Assembly (NCBI GenBank): GCA_028689585.1
Contig: JAQVCW010000036.1
Coordinates: 1-35,579 of the forward strand
DNA: 35,579 nt
DNA from: Lachnospiraceae bacterium
GTDB taxonomy: Bacteria; Bacillota; Clostridia; Lachnospirales; Lachnospiraceae
Reading direction: 5' to 3'
Positions within the stretch are counted from its first letter, which is position 1. Each line of letters opens with the position of its first letter. A program made the translations under genes and the position numbers. The notes beneath the pieces are model-generated. The model saw only the letters and a list, made by a program, of their open reading frames with translations, made no database searches and was not told the DNA's origin. Of the stretch, positions 29,095-35,579 are shown in pieces.

Positions 29095-30273
29095 TTACCC
29101 GTAAACCGGCATATTTAATTCTGCCGTGTCATAGCTTTTGCGCACCTGCAGAAGCTCACCATTTTCCAGCAGCAGATAAACTGCCGGCAGATCCCTGCTC
29201 AAAAACAGGGAAATCCCCTCCGTCATGCAGTAGGCTCCTGTATTTTGAAAACACAGGACATCCCCGAGCTCCATTTTCGGCAGAGAAGCCTGCTTCAATA
29301 TAATATCATTCATGGTGCACAGGGAGCCGCAGATGTTCCACACTTCTTCCTTCGGCGCATCCTCTTTTCCGCACACTCCGAAAAAGGGCGGTTTCATTGC
29401 CATGTACTGTCCAAAGTATACCATCTGATGCATTCCGCCGTCCACCAGAAGATAATTCTGCCCCTTATTCTGCTTCCAGTCTACCACATGGGTATAATAT
29501 TGTCCGCAGGAGGCTGCCATGCTCCGCCCCAGTTCAATCGTGACAGCCGGGTGGGTGCACATACTGCCGATCTGCTGGGAAAAGCTTTGAAACAGCTCCT
29601 GCTCATCCAGCTTGTCCTCTTCAAAATATGCCACCGGGAATCCCGTTCCGTACTCCAGTTCCTCTGCCCGATATCCATATTCTGTCTCCAGGCGGCCAAG
29701 GAACTGGTCCAGATGCTCTATCTCCCGCTTCAGTTTCCTGGCAGAAACCTTCTGTGTGCCAGAAAAATACTGGATTCCCAAAATACTGATATCCCCATGT
29801 TTTTCCCGTTCCGCAACGATATGCTCTATCTCTTCCCGGCCGATCCCAAACTGGCTTCCATTGGTCAGACGGAGCAGCACCGGAATCCTGTTCCCGTACT
29901 TTTTCACCTGCCCGCACAGAATCTCATACTGACGCAGAGATTCGATGGTCACAATACCGTGAAAATCCATATCCGCCGCCAGCTCTTCCAGCATCTGCGG
30001 TGTCTTGTATACACCGGAAATAACCATCTTTTCAGAGGCGATCCCCAGCTTCCGGCAGATTTCCAGTTCACCCGGAGAACAGATTTCAAATCGGTCTGCC
30101 TCGTCTGCAATTTCTTTCACCAGAAATGGATTCGCCTTGACCGCATAGCACAGAGAAAGGGTTTCCGGCAGGGAAGCCCGCAGCGTGCGGATCCGCTGTT
30201 TCAGCGCCGCAATATCAAACACATAAAAGGAAGTGGTGCTTTCTTTTATCAGTGCATTTATCTGGTCACTCAT
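29095..30273 (-). CDS. Fold-type III PLP-dependent decarboxylase (LysA/ODC-like)
   Basis: A 392-residue enzyme of the alanine racemase-like barrel fold. PLP lysine: CYAVKANPF (Lys46). The IQYFSGTQ segment and YGTGFPV are the equivalents of the HxGSQ and GGG motifs of diaminopimelate decarboxylase. The active-site cysteine is in GSLCTMND (about 319) where LysA has CES, so the Glu that helps bind the usual substrate is changed. NTGAY near the end fits the family. It overlaps the adenylation gene by 4 bases (ATGA). Possible roles: supply the amino acid that is activated, or act on the carrier-bound aminoacyl group as BtrK does in butirosin synthesis. The substrate is unknown. Confidence 0.85.
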   Translation of the reverse strand: MSDQINALIKESTTSFYVFDIAALKQRIRTLRASLPETLSLCYAVKANPFLVKEIADEADRFEICSPGELEICRKLGIASEKMVISGVYKTPQMLEELAADMDFHGIVTIESLRQYEILCGQVKKYGNRIPVLLRLTNGSQFGIGREEIEHIVAEREKHGDISILGIQYFSGTQKVSARKLKREIEHLDQFLGRLETEYGYRAEELEYGTGFPVAYFEEDKLDEQELFQSFSQQIGSMCTHPAVTIELGRSMAASCGQYYTHVVDWKQNKGQNYLLVDGGMHQMVYFGQYMAMKPPFFGVCGKEDAPKEEVWNICGSLCTMNDIILKQASLPKMELGDVLCFQNTGAYCMTEGISLFLSRDLPAVYLLLENGELLQVRKSYDTAELNMPVYG

Positions 30274-31781
30274 TTTGCCTTCCCTTCTTCCAGACGGGTC
30301 ACATCGATCTTGCCGTTTTTCGTCAGCGGCATGGCCTCCAGCCGCTTCAACTGCCCCGGAATCATATAGACCGGAAGCTGCTGCTGCAATATGGCGTGAA
30401 GTGCATCCTTTTCCACCGTGCCCACATAATAGCCCTTCAGTTTCGACCGCCTGGTATCAAAGGTACATCGGCACCGTTCCACTCCGTCAATGGCGGACAT
30501 TGCCCCTTCGACCTCTTCCAGTTCAATCCGATGTCCCATATACTTAACCTGAAAATCTTTTCTTCCGCTGAAATACAATTCCCGGTTCTCACTGTACCTG
30601 CCCAGGTCTCCGGTCCGGTAAATCCGCTCCGGAAATGCCGTGTTGACAGGATTTTGTACAAAGCAGGCGGCAGTCTGTTCCGGTGAACGGTAATATCCCA
30701 GCGCCAGCGCCGTTCCCCGGACGCAGATTTCTCCAATGGTCTCCGGTTCCCGGACTTTTTGATCCCCCTCATCCAGCAGAAATACATTTTCGTTTGGGAA
30801 GGGAATGCCGATGGGAATCCCGTTTTTGTAATCCCGTTCCGGTTCCAAAATATGATATGTACAGTTGCAGGTAATCTCAGTAGGGCCGTACAGGTTCACA
30901 AACTGAGCCTCCGGCAGATGTTCCCGCCAGTTGTTCAGATGCTTATAGGGCATCACTTCTCCGCTGAACAGCACCTTCTTGATGGTTTCCGGTGTTTTGT
31001 AGTCCAGGCCGTGACAGATGCTGATCAGGCAGAGCGCAGACACTGCCCAGATCATAGTGGTGATCTTATACTGGCACAGCGCATCAATCAGCTCCGCCGG
31101 GGCGGAGAAAAGGCGCCGGGGCAGGATTACCAGTGTCGCCCCGGTTCGCATGGCCGAATAAATATCCTTTACCGACACATCGAAGTCAAAGGGTGCCTGA
31201 TTGGCAATCACGTCTTCCTTTGTGATGGAAAAAAGCTCCGTAAAACAGCCGATAAAATCAATCACGCTGCGATGGCTGACTGCAATTCCCTTTGGTGTTC
31301 CGGTGGAACCGGAGGTGAAGTTCACGTAGAGGGGATTCCCGTCAATGCTCCGTTGCCGGATCGACGTCAGCACCTCTTCCTCAATCTGCACCGTCTTTAA
31401 TTCCTCGATCAGCACTATTTTGGCATCAGAAAATATTTCCTCAGCGGCTGCCTGGTGTTCTCTGTCCGTAATGACAACTTCTGCCTGGAGAACTGATTTC
31501 ATCTGGGCCAGCCGTGTCTTTGGCAGCTCCGGACTGAGCAGGGAATAAAAACCGCCTGCATAGACAATGCCAAAGAAAGCGCCAAGTGCGTTCATCCCTT
31601 TTTCCATATATGCAATCACCGGCATGCCGATTTTGATTTTTGATGAAAGACCGGTGCCGATTCGTTTACAGCAGTCCTGCAGTTCTGCATAGCTGCAGCT
31701 CCCCTGCTCATCGATTACCGCCGTCTTATCCGGATAGCAGCAGGCACTTTCCTCCAGATAATTCAAAACATTGTAGATCAT
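30270..31781 (-). CDS. Amino acid adenylation enzyme (DltA/NRPS A-domain-like)
   Basis: A 503-residue stand-alone adenylation enzyme. Core motifs: FTSGSTGTPKG (near 157), FDFDVSVKDIY (near 203, with the Asp that binds the substrate amino group), NLYGPTEIT, YRTGDLGRY (near 392) and the catalytic lysine in LTKNGKID near the C-terminus. Such enzymes activate an amino acid with ATP and load it on a carrier. I chose ATG at 31781 because AGGAG is 7 bases upstream; the ATG at 31787 is only 1 base from it. It is the first gene of a five-gene leftward operon (adenylation, PLP enzyme, carrier, MBOAT, SGNH). Unlike a true dlt operon the amino acid may not be D-alanine. Confidence 0.9.
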   Translation of the reverse strand: MIYNVLNYLEESACCYPDKTAVIDEQGSCSYAELQDCCKRIGTGLSSKIKIGMPVIAYMEKGMNALGAFFGIVYAGGFYSLLSPELPKTRLAQMKSVLQAEVVITDREHQAAAEEIFSDAKIVLIEELKTVQIEEEVLTSIRQRSIDGNPLYVNFTSGSTGTPKGIAVSHRSVIDFIGCFTELFSITKEDVIANQAPFDFDVSVKDIYSAMRTGATLVILPRRLFSAPAELIDALCQYKITTMIWAVSALCLISICHGLDYKTPETIKKVLFSGEVMPYKHLNNWREHLPEAQFVNLYGPTEITCNCTYHILEPERDYKNGIPIGIPFPNENVFLLDEGDQKVREPETIGEICVRGTALALGYYRSPEQTAACFVQNPVNTAFPERIYRTGDLGRYSENRELYFSGRKDFQVKYMGHRIELEEVEGAMSAIDGVERCRCTFDTRRSKLKGYYVGTVEKDALHAILQQQLPVYMIPGQLKRLEAMPLTKNGKIDVTRLEEGKAK

Positions 31782-31800
31782 TTTCATGCTCCTTCCGGAA

Positions 31801-31843
31801 CATCAGTCCATCCTAAATTTGTCTTCGACAAATGGACTGACGC
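31801..31843 (-). repeat. Dispersed hairpin element, copy 2 (adenylation operon leader)
   Basis: A 43-bp copy of the element at 11021-11063, about 84% identical, again just upstream of the ribosome site of a leftward gene. The outer stem pairs better here (GTCAGTCCAT with ATGGACTGAT), and several differences between the copies keep the pairing. Confidence 0.75.
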
Positions 31844-31978
31844 AGCAGGTCAATTTTTCATAGAAAACCTGACACAATCTCCTCTTTATTGCTTTCAAAA
31901 TTCCAAACACTATCATACCATCATCCCCGCAGTATAAATTCTAAATAAATCTTAATAATTATTAAATTTTCATAAACA

Positions 31979-32653
31979 TCAGCGCAACTGATAGCCATCC
32001 CCGCTGCCCTGCATTGTCATCAATACTTTTTTCACTTTCGTCCCGCTGACCGATGATAACGCCAGCGCCTCTGCCTGCTCATAGGGAAGATAGATTTTGT
32101 CATCCGGCGCGCTCATAATTCCTGCAATCTGGCAGTCTTTCCATGAAAGGGACAGACTCTTTTTCTCATCCATATTCTTCTCACCGGAGGCTTCGGTCAA
32201 TGAATACTGAAGCTTCTGCTGATCAAAAGAAGCCAGCAATTGCTTTAGCTGGCTCACTGATATGGTATGCCCATTGGAATCGGTCAGGGCCGCCAGAGCT
32301 TTTTCTCCCAGAAGCAGCACCGGCTTCTGCCCCAGAATAACCTCCTGGGACTGCTTCATCTTCATTTCACATTCCTTCAGCGATACCCCCAGCAGCGAAG
32401 CATCCATAGTATATTCTCCCAGCTTTAGCTGCACCGGAATTTCCAGCACCGGCGATATGGAACGTATTCCCGGGATCTTCTTCGCCGCCTCCAGAAACGC
32501 TTCATTGTATTCGATGCCTCCCAGATCTTCTATCTTCTGAACGATTCGGTGTTCCTTCTGAATGCCGATGAGCAAAGCCGCTGTCATAGAAAGACACAGA
32601 AGCATCAGCAGCACCATGATTCCGGTAAACAGAAAATGTACCCTTTTTTTCAT
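31979..32653 (-). CDS. Single-pass exported protein, MacB-core-like
   Basis: A 224-residue protein with an N-terminal membrane helix (about residues 7-30), then an extracytoplasmic domain. The segments IPGIRSISPVLEIPVQL and LGVSLKECEM resemble the periplasmic core of MacB/FtsX-type ABC components (residue checks of paths such as P-G-I-x-x-I-S-P). It lacks the other three helices of a permease, so it is either a truncated derivative or a helper. It follows the large secreted protein by 4 bases and belongs to the ABC unit starting at the window edge. AAGGG precedes ATG. The assignment is tentative. Confidence 0.6.
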   Translation of the reverse strand: MKKRVHFLFTGIMVLLMLLCLSMTAALLIGIQKEHRIVQKIEDLGGIEYNEAFLEAAKKIPGIRSISPVLEIPVQLKLGEYTMDASLLGVSLKECEMKMKQSQEVILGQKPVLLLGEKALAALTDSNGHTISVSQLKQLLASFDQQKLQYSLTEASGEKNMDEKKSLSLSWKDCQIAGIMSAPDDKIYLPYEQAEALALSSVSGTKVKKVLMTMQGSGDGYQLR

Positions 32654-32657
32654 GTCA

Positions 32658-34850
32658 TCACAACCCTTCTCTGGTCATACGCGCTTCCTTTAATAAGACG
32701 CTCTTTCTTCGCAGCAGTGCCAGCAGCAAAAAAAGAACGGCGGTCATGGCGGCGATCAAAACCGCACCGATGGAAATCCACCAGGAATTTGCTTTTTTCT
32801 CTTCTTCCACCTTTAGAGACAGGATTTGCGGCCTGCAGATTTCTGACTGATACTCTTTTGTAATTTCATGGGCTGTGCCCAGGGCGTCTTCATAGGTTAA
32901 AGTGATCGTTCCGCTGACCGCTCCGTATTTGTCCGTATCATTCCCACCCGGATCAGAGCCGATAGCCTCCATGGTTCGGGTGCCCACATAGACGCGCAGA
33001 TTGCCCGTATTTTCACTGCCGGCTTCCATATTGCCCAAAAAGATCTCGTCTGTGGGAAACAATCCGGTTCCCGCCAGCTTCATCCGCACATTGTAGACTG
33101 CGGTTCTGCTGAGATTCATGGCTTTCATAGACAACTCCACCGTATCCGTGGAATACAGCTTTACGGGTATCTCTTCTGCCGACAGTTCCATCCGCACCGG
33201 CTGGCGCACCGTAAGAATCGTTTTCTCGGTTCCGGTACAGGCGGTTCCTTTGGAATCCTCATATTCAAATGTGAAAGTCAGCGGAATATCCGCATCCTTT
33301 GCATCTGTCTCGATGGCAATCTGATCCTGAAGCTGAACTAATTCATCCGGTCCCACGTAGGAATAATACCAGGAATTTTTTCCCAATCTTGCCCCCTCCG
33401 CCTCGGCACTCAGCACGATTTTCAGATTGTACATAGCTCTGCTCCGGCTCCGGTTGCGAAAGGACACACTCATGTCCTCTGTAGTACCCGCCGCCACTTC
33501 CTTTCCATCCAGGCTGCAGGTCTCCAGCAGCATTTTAGGCTGGTGCAGCACCTCTTCGCCGGCGGAGCCTGAGGAACCGCCCCCGGCTCCGCCGCCATAG
33601 GATCCTCCATCCTGGTAACTGCCTGCCGGATCCGTTTCACTTTCGCTCTGGACTTCGGTCTCAGTTTCGGACTCAGTTTCGCTCTCGGTCTCGCTCTCGG
33701 TCTGAGGTTCCGTTTGCTGTTCGCTTTCTGTCTGAGGCTCGGTCTGCCCGCCAGACTCGCTTTCCGTCTGAGATTCGCTTTGACTCTCAGACTCCGTCTC
33801 TGTCTGGGGTTCGCTCTCGGTGAGTAATTCTGAATCTGATTCGCTTTCTGTTTCCGGTTCTGTCCCTGTCCCCGGTTCCGTTTCCGTCTCCGTTCCTGTC
33901 CCCGGCTCTGTTGCCGTTTCTGGTTTAGTTTCCGGTTCGATCCCCGGTTCTGTTTCCGTACCGCTTTCCGGGATGTGGACAAATACCGCACATTCCAGCT
34001 TCACTGCCTTTCCCGCCGCAGTATATCCGGCTGCCTTTACAATCACAGGATACTGGCCCGGCGCAGCATTTTCTTTCCACGCCCCGCTCATCCGGTACAC
34101 ATAAGCCTCCTGCAGATCTGTATCAAAAACATACTGCTGTTTTTTTACATCGGTCTGATAATTTTTATATTGAAACAGTGGAGCAGAAGCTTCCGTATAC
34201 TCCAGTTCTACCGTAATCTTATCGTTCTTCAATGGCATCTGGGCGGTAAAAGGCACCACGATGGTAAATTGATTCCCTTTTACTGCCGGTGTGTAGCCTT
34301 CCGTAAAGGTCTGGTTCATGCCATCATAGATATGTCGATTATCGATGCTCAAATAAGCATCCGCTGCAGCGGTATCGTCTGCCAGCAATTCTGAACCAGC
34401 AGCGGTTTCATTCGGCAGCAATTCCGACGCGGAAACGGGTCCGTCCTGGAGTATTCCCGCTCCGGCAGCGGTGTCATCCGACAAGATTTCATCTCCGACA
34501 GTTACATCGTCCGACAAGATCCCGGCTCCGGCGGCTGTATCGTCCGACAAGATCCCGGCTCCGGCATCCCTATCGCCCGGCGCTCTCTCATCTCCGGCAG
34601 CAGCAGTATCCGCCCCTCTCCCATTTCCTTCCTCCCTTCCGGCAACCAGCATTTTTCCTGTTCCCTTTCCATCGACCAGCATTCCGACTCCGCCATTTCC
34701 GCCCTGATTTTCTTCTATCAGCACCGCTCCTGCTGCGTCCTCTATCAGCCCTGCGTCATCCGCAAGCGCCGCTGTCATGGGACTTCCCACACTGCCAATG
34801 CCAATCATACCCGCCAGCAAAAGCGCAATTTTTCTACTTCTCTTCTTCAT
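32658..34850 (-). CDS. Large secreted membrane-anchored protein with low-complexity linkers
   Basis: A 730-residue protein. Signal peptide with KKRSRK start and cut after ALA near residue 30. Residues about 60-165 contain imperfect repeats of (A)GAGILSDDTA. A folded region follows (about 165-295), then an extreme Thr/Glu/Ser/Pro linker (about 297-410), a Gly/Ser hinge (GGGAGGGSSG), and two domains like the CARDB/COG1361 type (about 430-670, e.g. VSFRNRSRSRAMYNLKI). A C-terminal helix (about 692-716) is followed by basic residues. Its start overlaps the ATPase stop by 17 bases. It may be a surface adhesin or the substrate-contacting part of the ABC exporter. Confidence 0.75.
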   Translation of the reverse strand: MKKRSRKIALLLAGMIGIGSVGSPMTAALADDAGLIEDAAGAVLIEENQGGNGGVGMLVDGKGTGKMLVAGREEGNGRGADTAAAGDERAPGDRDAGAGILSDDTAAGAGILSDDVTVGDEILSDDTAAGAGILQDGPVSASELLPNETAAGSELLADDTAAADAYLSIDNRHIYDGMNQTFTEGYTPAVKGNQFTIVVPFTAQMPLKNDKITVELEYTEASAPLFQYKNYQTDVKKQQYVFDTDLQEAYVYRMSGAWKENAAPGQYPVIVKAAGYTAAGKAVKLECAVFVHIPESGTETEPGIEPETKPETATEPGTGTETETEPGTGTEPETESESDSELLTESEPQTETESESQSESQTESESGGQTEPQTESEQQTEPQTESETESETESETETEVQSESETDPAGSYQDGGSYGGGAGGGSSGSAGEEVLHQPKMLLETCSLDGKEVAAGTTEDMSVSFRNRSRSRAMYNLKIVLSAEAEGARLGKNSWYYSYVGPDELVQLQDQIAIETDAKDADIPLTFTFEYEDSKGTACTGTEKTILTVRQPVRMELSAEEIPVKLYSTDTVELSMKAMNLSRTAVYNVRMKLAGTGLFPTDEIFLGNMEAGSENTGNLRVYVGTRTMEAIGSDPGGNDTDKYGAVSGTITLTYEDALGTAHEITKEYQSEICRPQILSLKVEEEKKANSWWISIGAVLIAAMTAVLFLLLALLRRKSVLLKEARMTREGL

Positions 34851-35526
34851 CTGTCTGTCGCTCCCCTCTCAGTAAAGTCAGCACTCCCGCATCCATTTCA
34901 TAGACCTGGTCACAGAGAATACGGATATCCTCTTCGTTGTGGCTGGCGAGTAAAATCGTCTTGCCCGCTTTCTTCTGATCCAGCAGTATTTTCCGAATTT
35001 CTTCCACACCGTGCTTGTCCAGGCCGTTAAACGGTTCATCCAGAATTAAAAATTCTGGATTTTCCATGATGGCCTGGGCAATGCCCAGACGCTGGCGCAT
35101 TCCCAGGGAATACTTTGCCACCTGCTTCTTCATGTCCGGATCCAGCCCGACCTGCTTTAACACAATCCTGATCTGCGCTTTCGAGATCTTTCTTTGCAGT
35201 CCCGCCAGAATTTCCAGATTCCTGCGCCCGGTCAGATGAGTCAAAAATCCCGGTGTCTCGATGATAGCCCCCAGATTTTGAGGGAAATCCACATCTTTGC
35301 CAATCCGCTGTCCAAACACTGTAATTTCTCCGGCGGTAACCGGCAGAAATCCGCAGATGCACTTCATCAGCACCGTTTTTCCGGAGCCATTGTTGCCTAC
35401 GATCCCATATACTTTTCCCGGCCTCAGGCGGAGCGTAACCTCTTTCAGAATCAAATCTTCCCCAAACCGTTTTGTCACATGATCGATAAAAACTTCATTT
35501 TTTTTAAATACTGGTAAGCTTTTCAT
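34834..35526 (-). CDS. ABC transporter ATP-binding protein
   Basis: A 230-residue ATPase with all key motifs: Walker A GNNGSGKT (44-51), signature YSLGMRQRLG, Walker B FLILDEPFNGLD and switch LASHNEED. The short length, without a long C-terminal regulatory domain, fits bacitracin- or antibiotic-efflux-type ATPases. ATG at 35526 has AGGAGG eight bases upstream. The gene overlaps the end of a hydrophobic protein by 23 bases upstream and the large secreted protein gene downstream, so the unit is tightly coupled. The permease is probably the protein cut by the window edge. Confidence 0.93.
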   Translation of the reverse strand: MKSLPVFKKNEVFIDHVTKRFGEDLILKEVTLRLRPGKVYGIVGNNGSGKTVLMKCICGFLPVTAGEITVFGQRIGKDVDFPQNLGAIIETPGFLTHLTGRRNLEILAGLQRKISKAQIRIVLKQVGLDPDMKKQVAKYSLGMRQRLGIAQAIMENPEFLILDEPFNGLDKHGVEEIRKILLDQKKAGKTILLASHNEEDIRILCDQVYEMDAGVLTLLRGERQTDEEEK

Positions 35527-35579
35527 ACAGCACTCCTCCCAGGATACCCATGGCACTCAGTAAAAACAAAAGCAAAAAC
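35504..35579 (-). CDS. C-terminal end of a membrane protein (partial, off window)
   Basis: A 24-residue open frame from the right edge to TAA at 35504: hydrophobic FLLLFLLSAMGILGGVLYEK, then LTSI. It overlaps the ATPase start by 23 bases. This looks like the last helix of a permease or other membrane protein of the same operon. Too little is visible to name it. Confidence 0.5.
   Translation of the reverse strand, partial: FLLLFLLSAMGILGGVLYEKLTSI

Noticed and set aside
29245-30369. 374-residue open frame on the plus strand
   Set aside because: It is antisense to the PLP decarboxylase, whose motifs are complete.
33470-33991. 173-residue arginine-rich frame
   Set aside because: It is a frame-shifted reading of the Thr/Glu/Ser linker of the large secreted protein; the basic composition is a by-product of the repeats.
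1-35579. tRNA or rRNA genes
   Set aside because: I looked for cloverleaf-type and rRNA-like segments, especially near the integrase, and saw none.

Overview
The window looks like a chromosome segment from a spore-forming, anaerobic, gut-type Firmicute, most likely Lachnospiraceae. The basis is the style of the proteins (SpoIIID, LarB/LarC, DUF6774, YmaF and DUF6512 proteins, holin-like type I toxins), strong AGGAGG-type ribosome binding sites and many Lachnospiraceae-like intergenic repeats. The genus cannot be fixed from the sequence alone.

Left part (1-9480). A sodium:solute symporter gene runs off the left edge. It is followed by a phage-derived island of short leftward genes (2737 to 1028), cargo genes (YmaF, a DUF6512 membrane protein, a DUF6774 protein), a switch region with four XRE-type regulators and palindromic operators (4597-7615), two tandem holin-like type I toxin cassettes each with a convergent antisense promoter (7621-8236), and a tyrosine integrase that abuts the 3' end of guaA. 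Replication, packaging and structural genes are missing, so this is a remnant or a small island integrated at guaA.

Middle part (9455-22350). Host genes: guaA, a repeat-rich 0.9 kb spacer holding a larC-like fragment, divergent larB and larC (nickel-pincer cofactor synthesis), a DNA-deoxyinosine glycosylase, a MerR regulator next to a MATE exporter, and a two-gene unit pairing an orphan solute-binding lipoprotein with a membrane GGDEF-EAL protein. Several short tandem and inverted repeat families sit between these genes.

Split spoIIID (22354-25956). The main discovery is that the sporulation regulator gene spoIIID is broken in two. Codons 1-38 lie at 25956-25843 behind a sigma-E-like promoter, and the remaining codons lie at 22500-22354. 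The two halves share the 4-base core ACAT and rejoin exactly in frame to an 85-residue SpoIIID. The intervening 3345 bp carry a large serine recombinase, a 43-residue ORF and an AAA/DUF4143 ATPase. This is the architecture of a skin-like element, excised during sporulation, but in spoIIID rather than sigK.

Right part (26118-35579). A leftward five-gene operon resembles dlt (adenylation enzyme, carrier protein, MBOAT acyltransferase, SGNH protein) but includes a fold-III PLP decarboxylase, which suggests a cell-envelope modification with an unusual aminoacyl group. Beyond it lies a leftward ABC export unit: a membrane-protein C-terminus at the edge, an ATPase, a large secreted anchored protein with low-complexity linkers, and a MacB-like single-pass protein.
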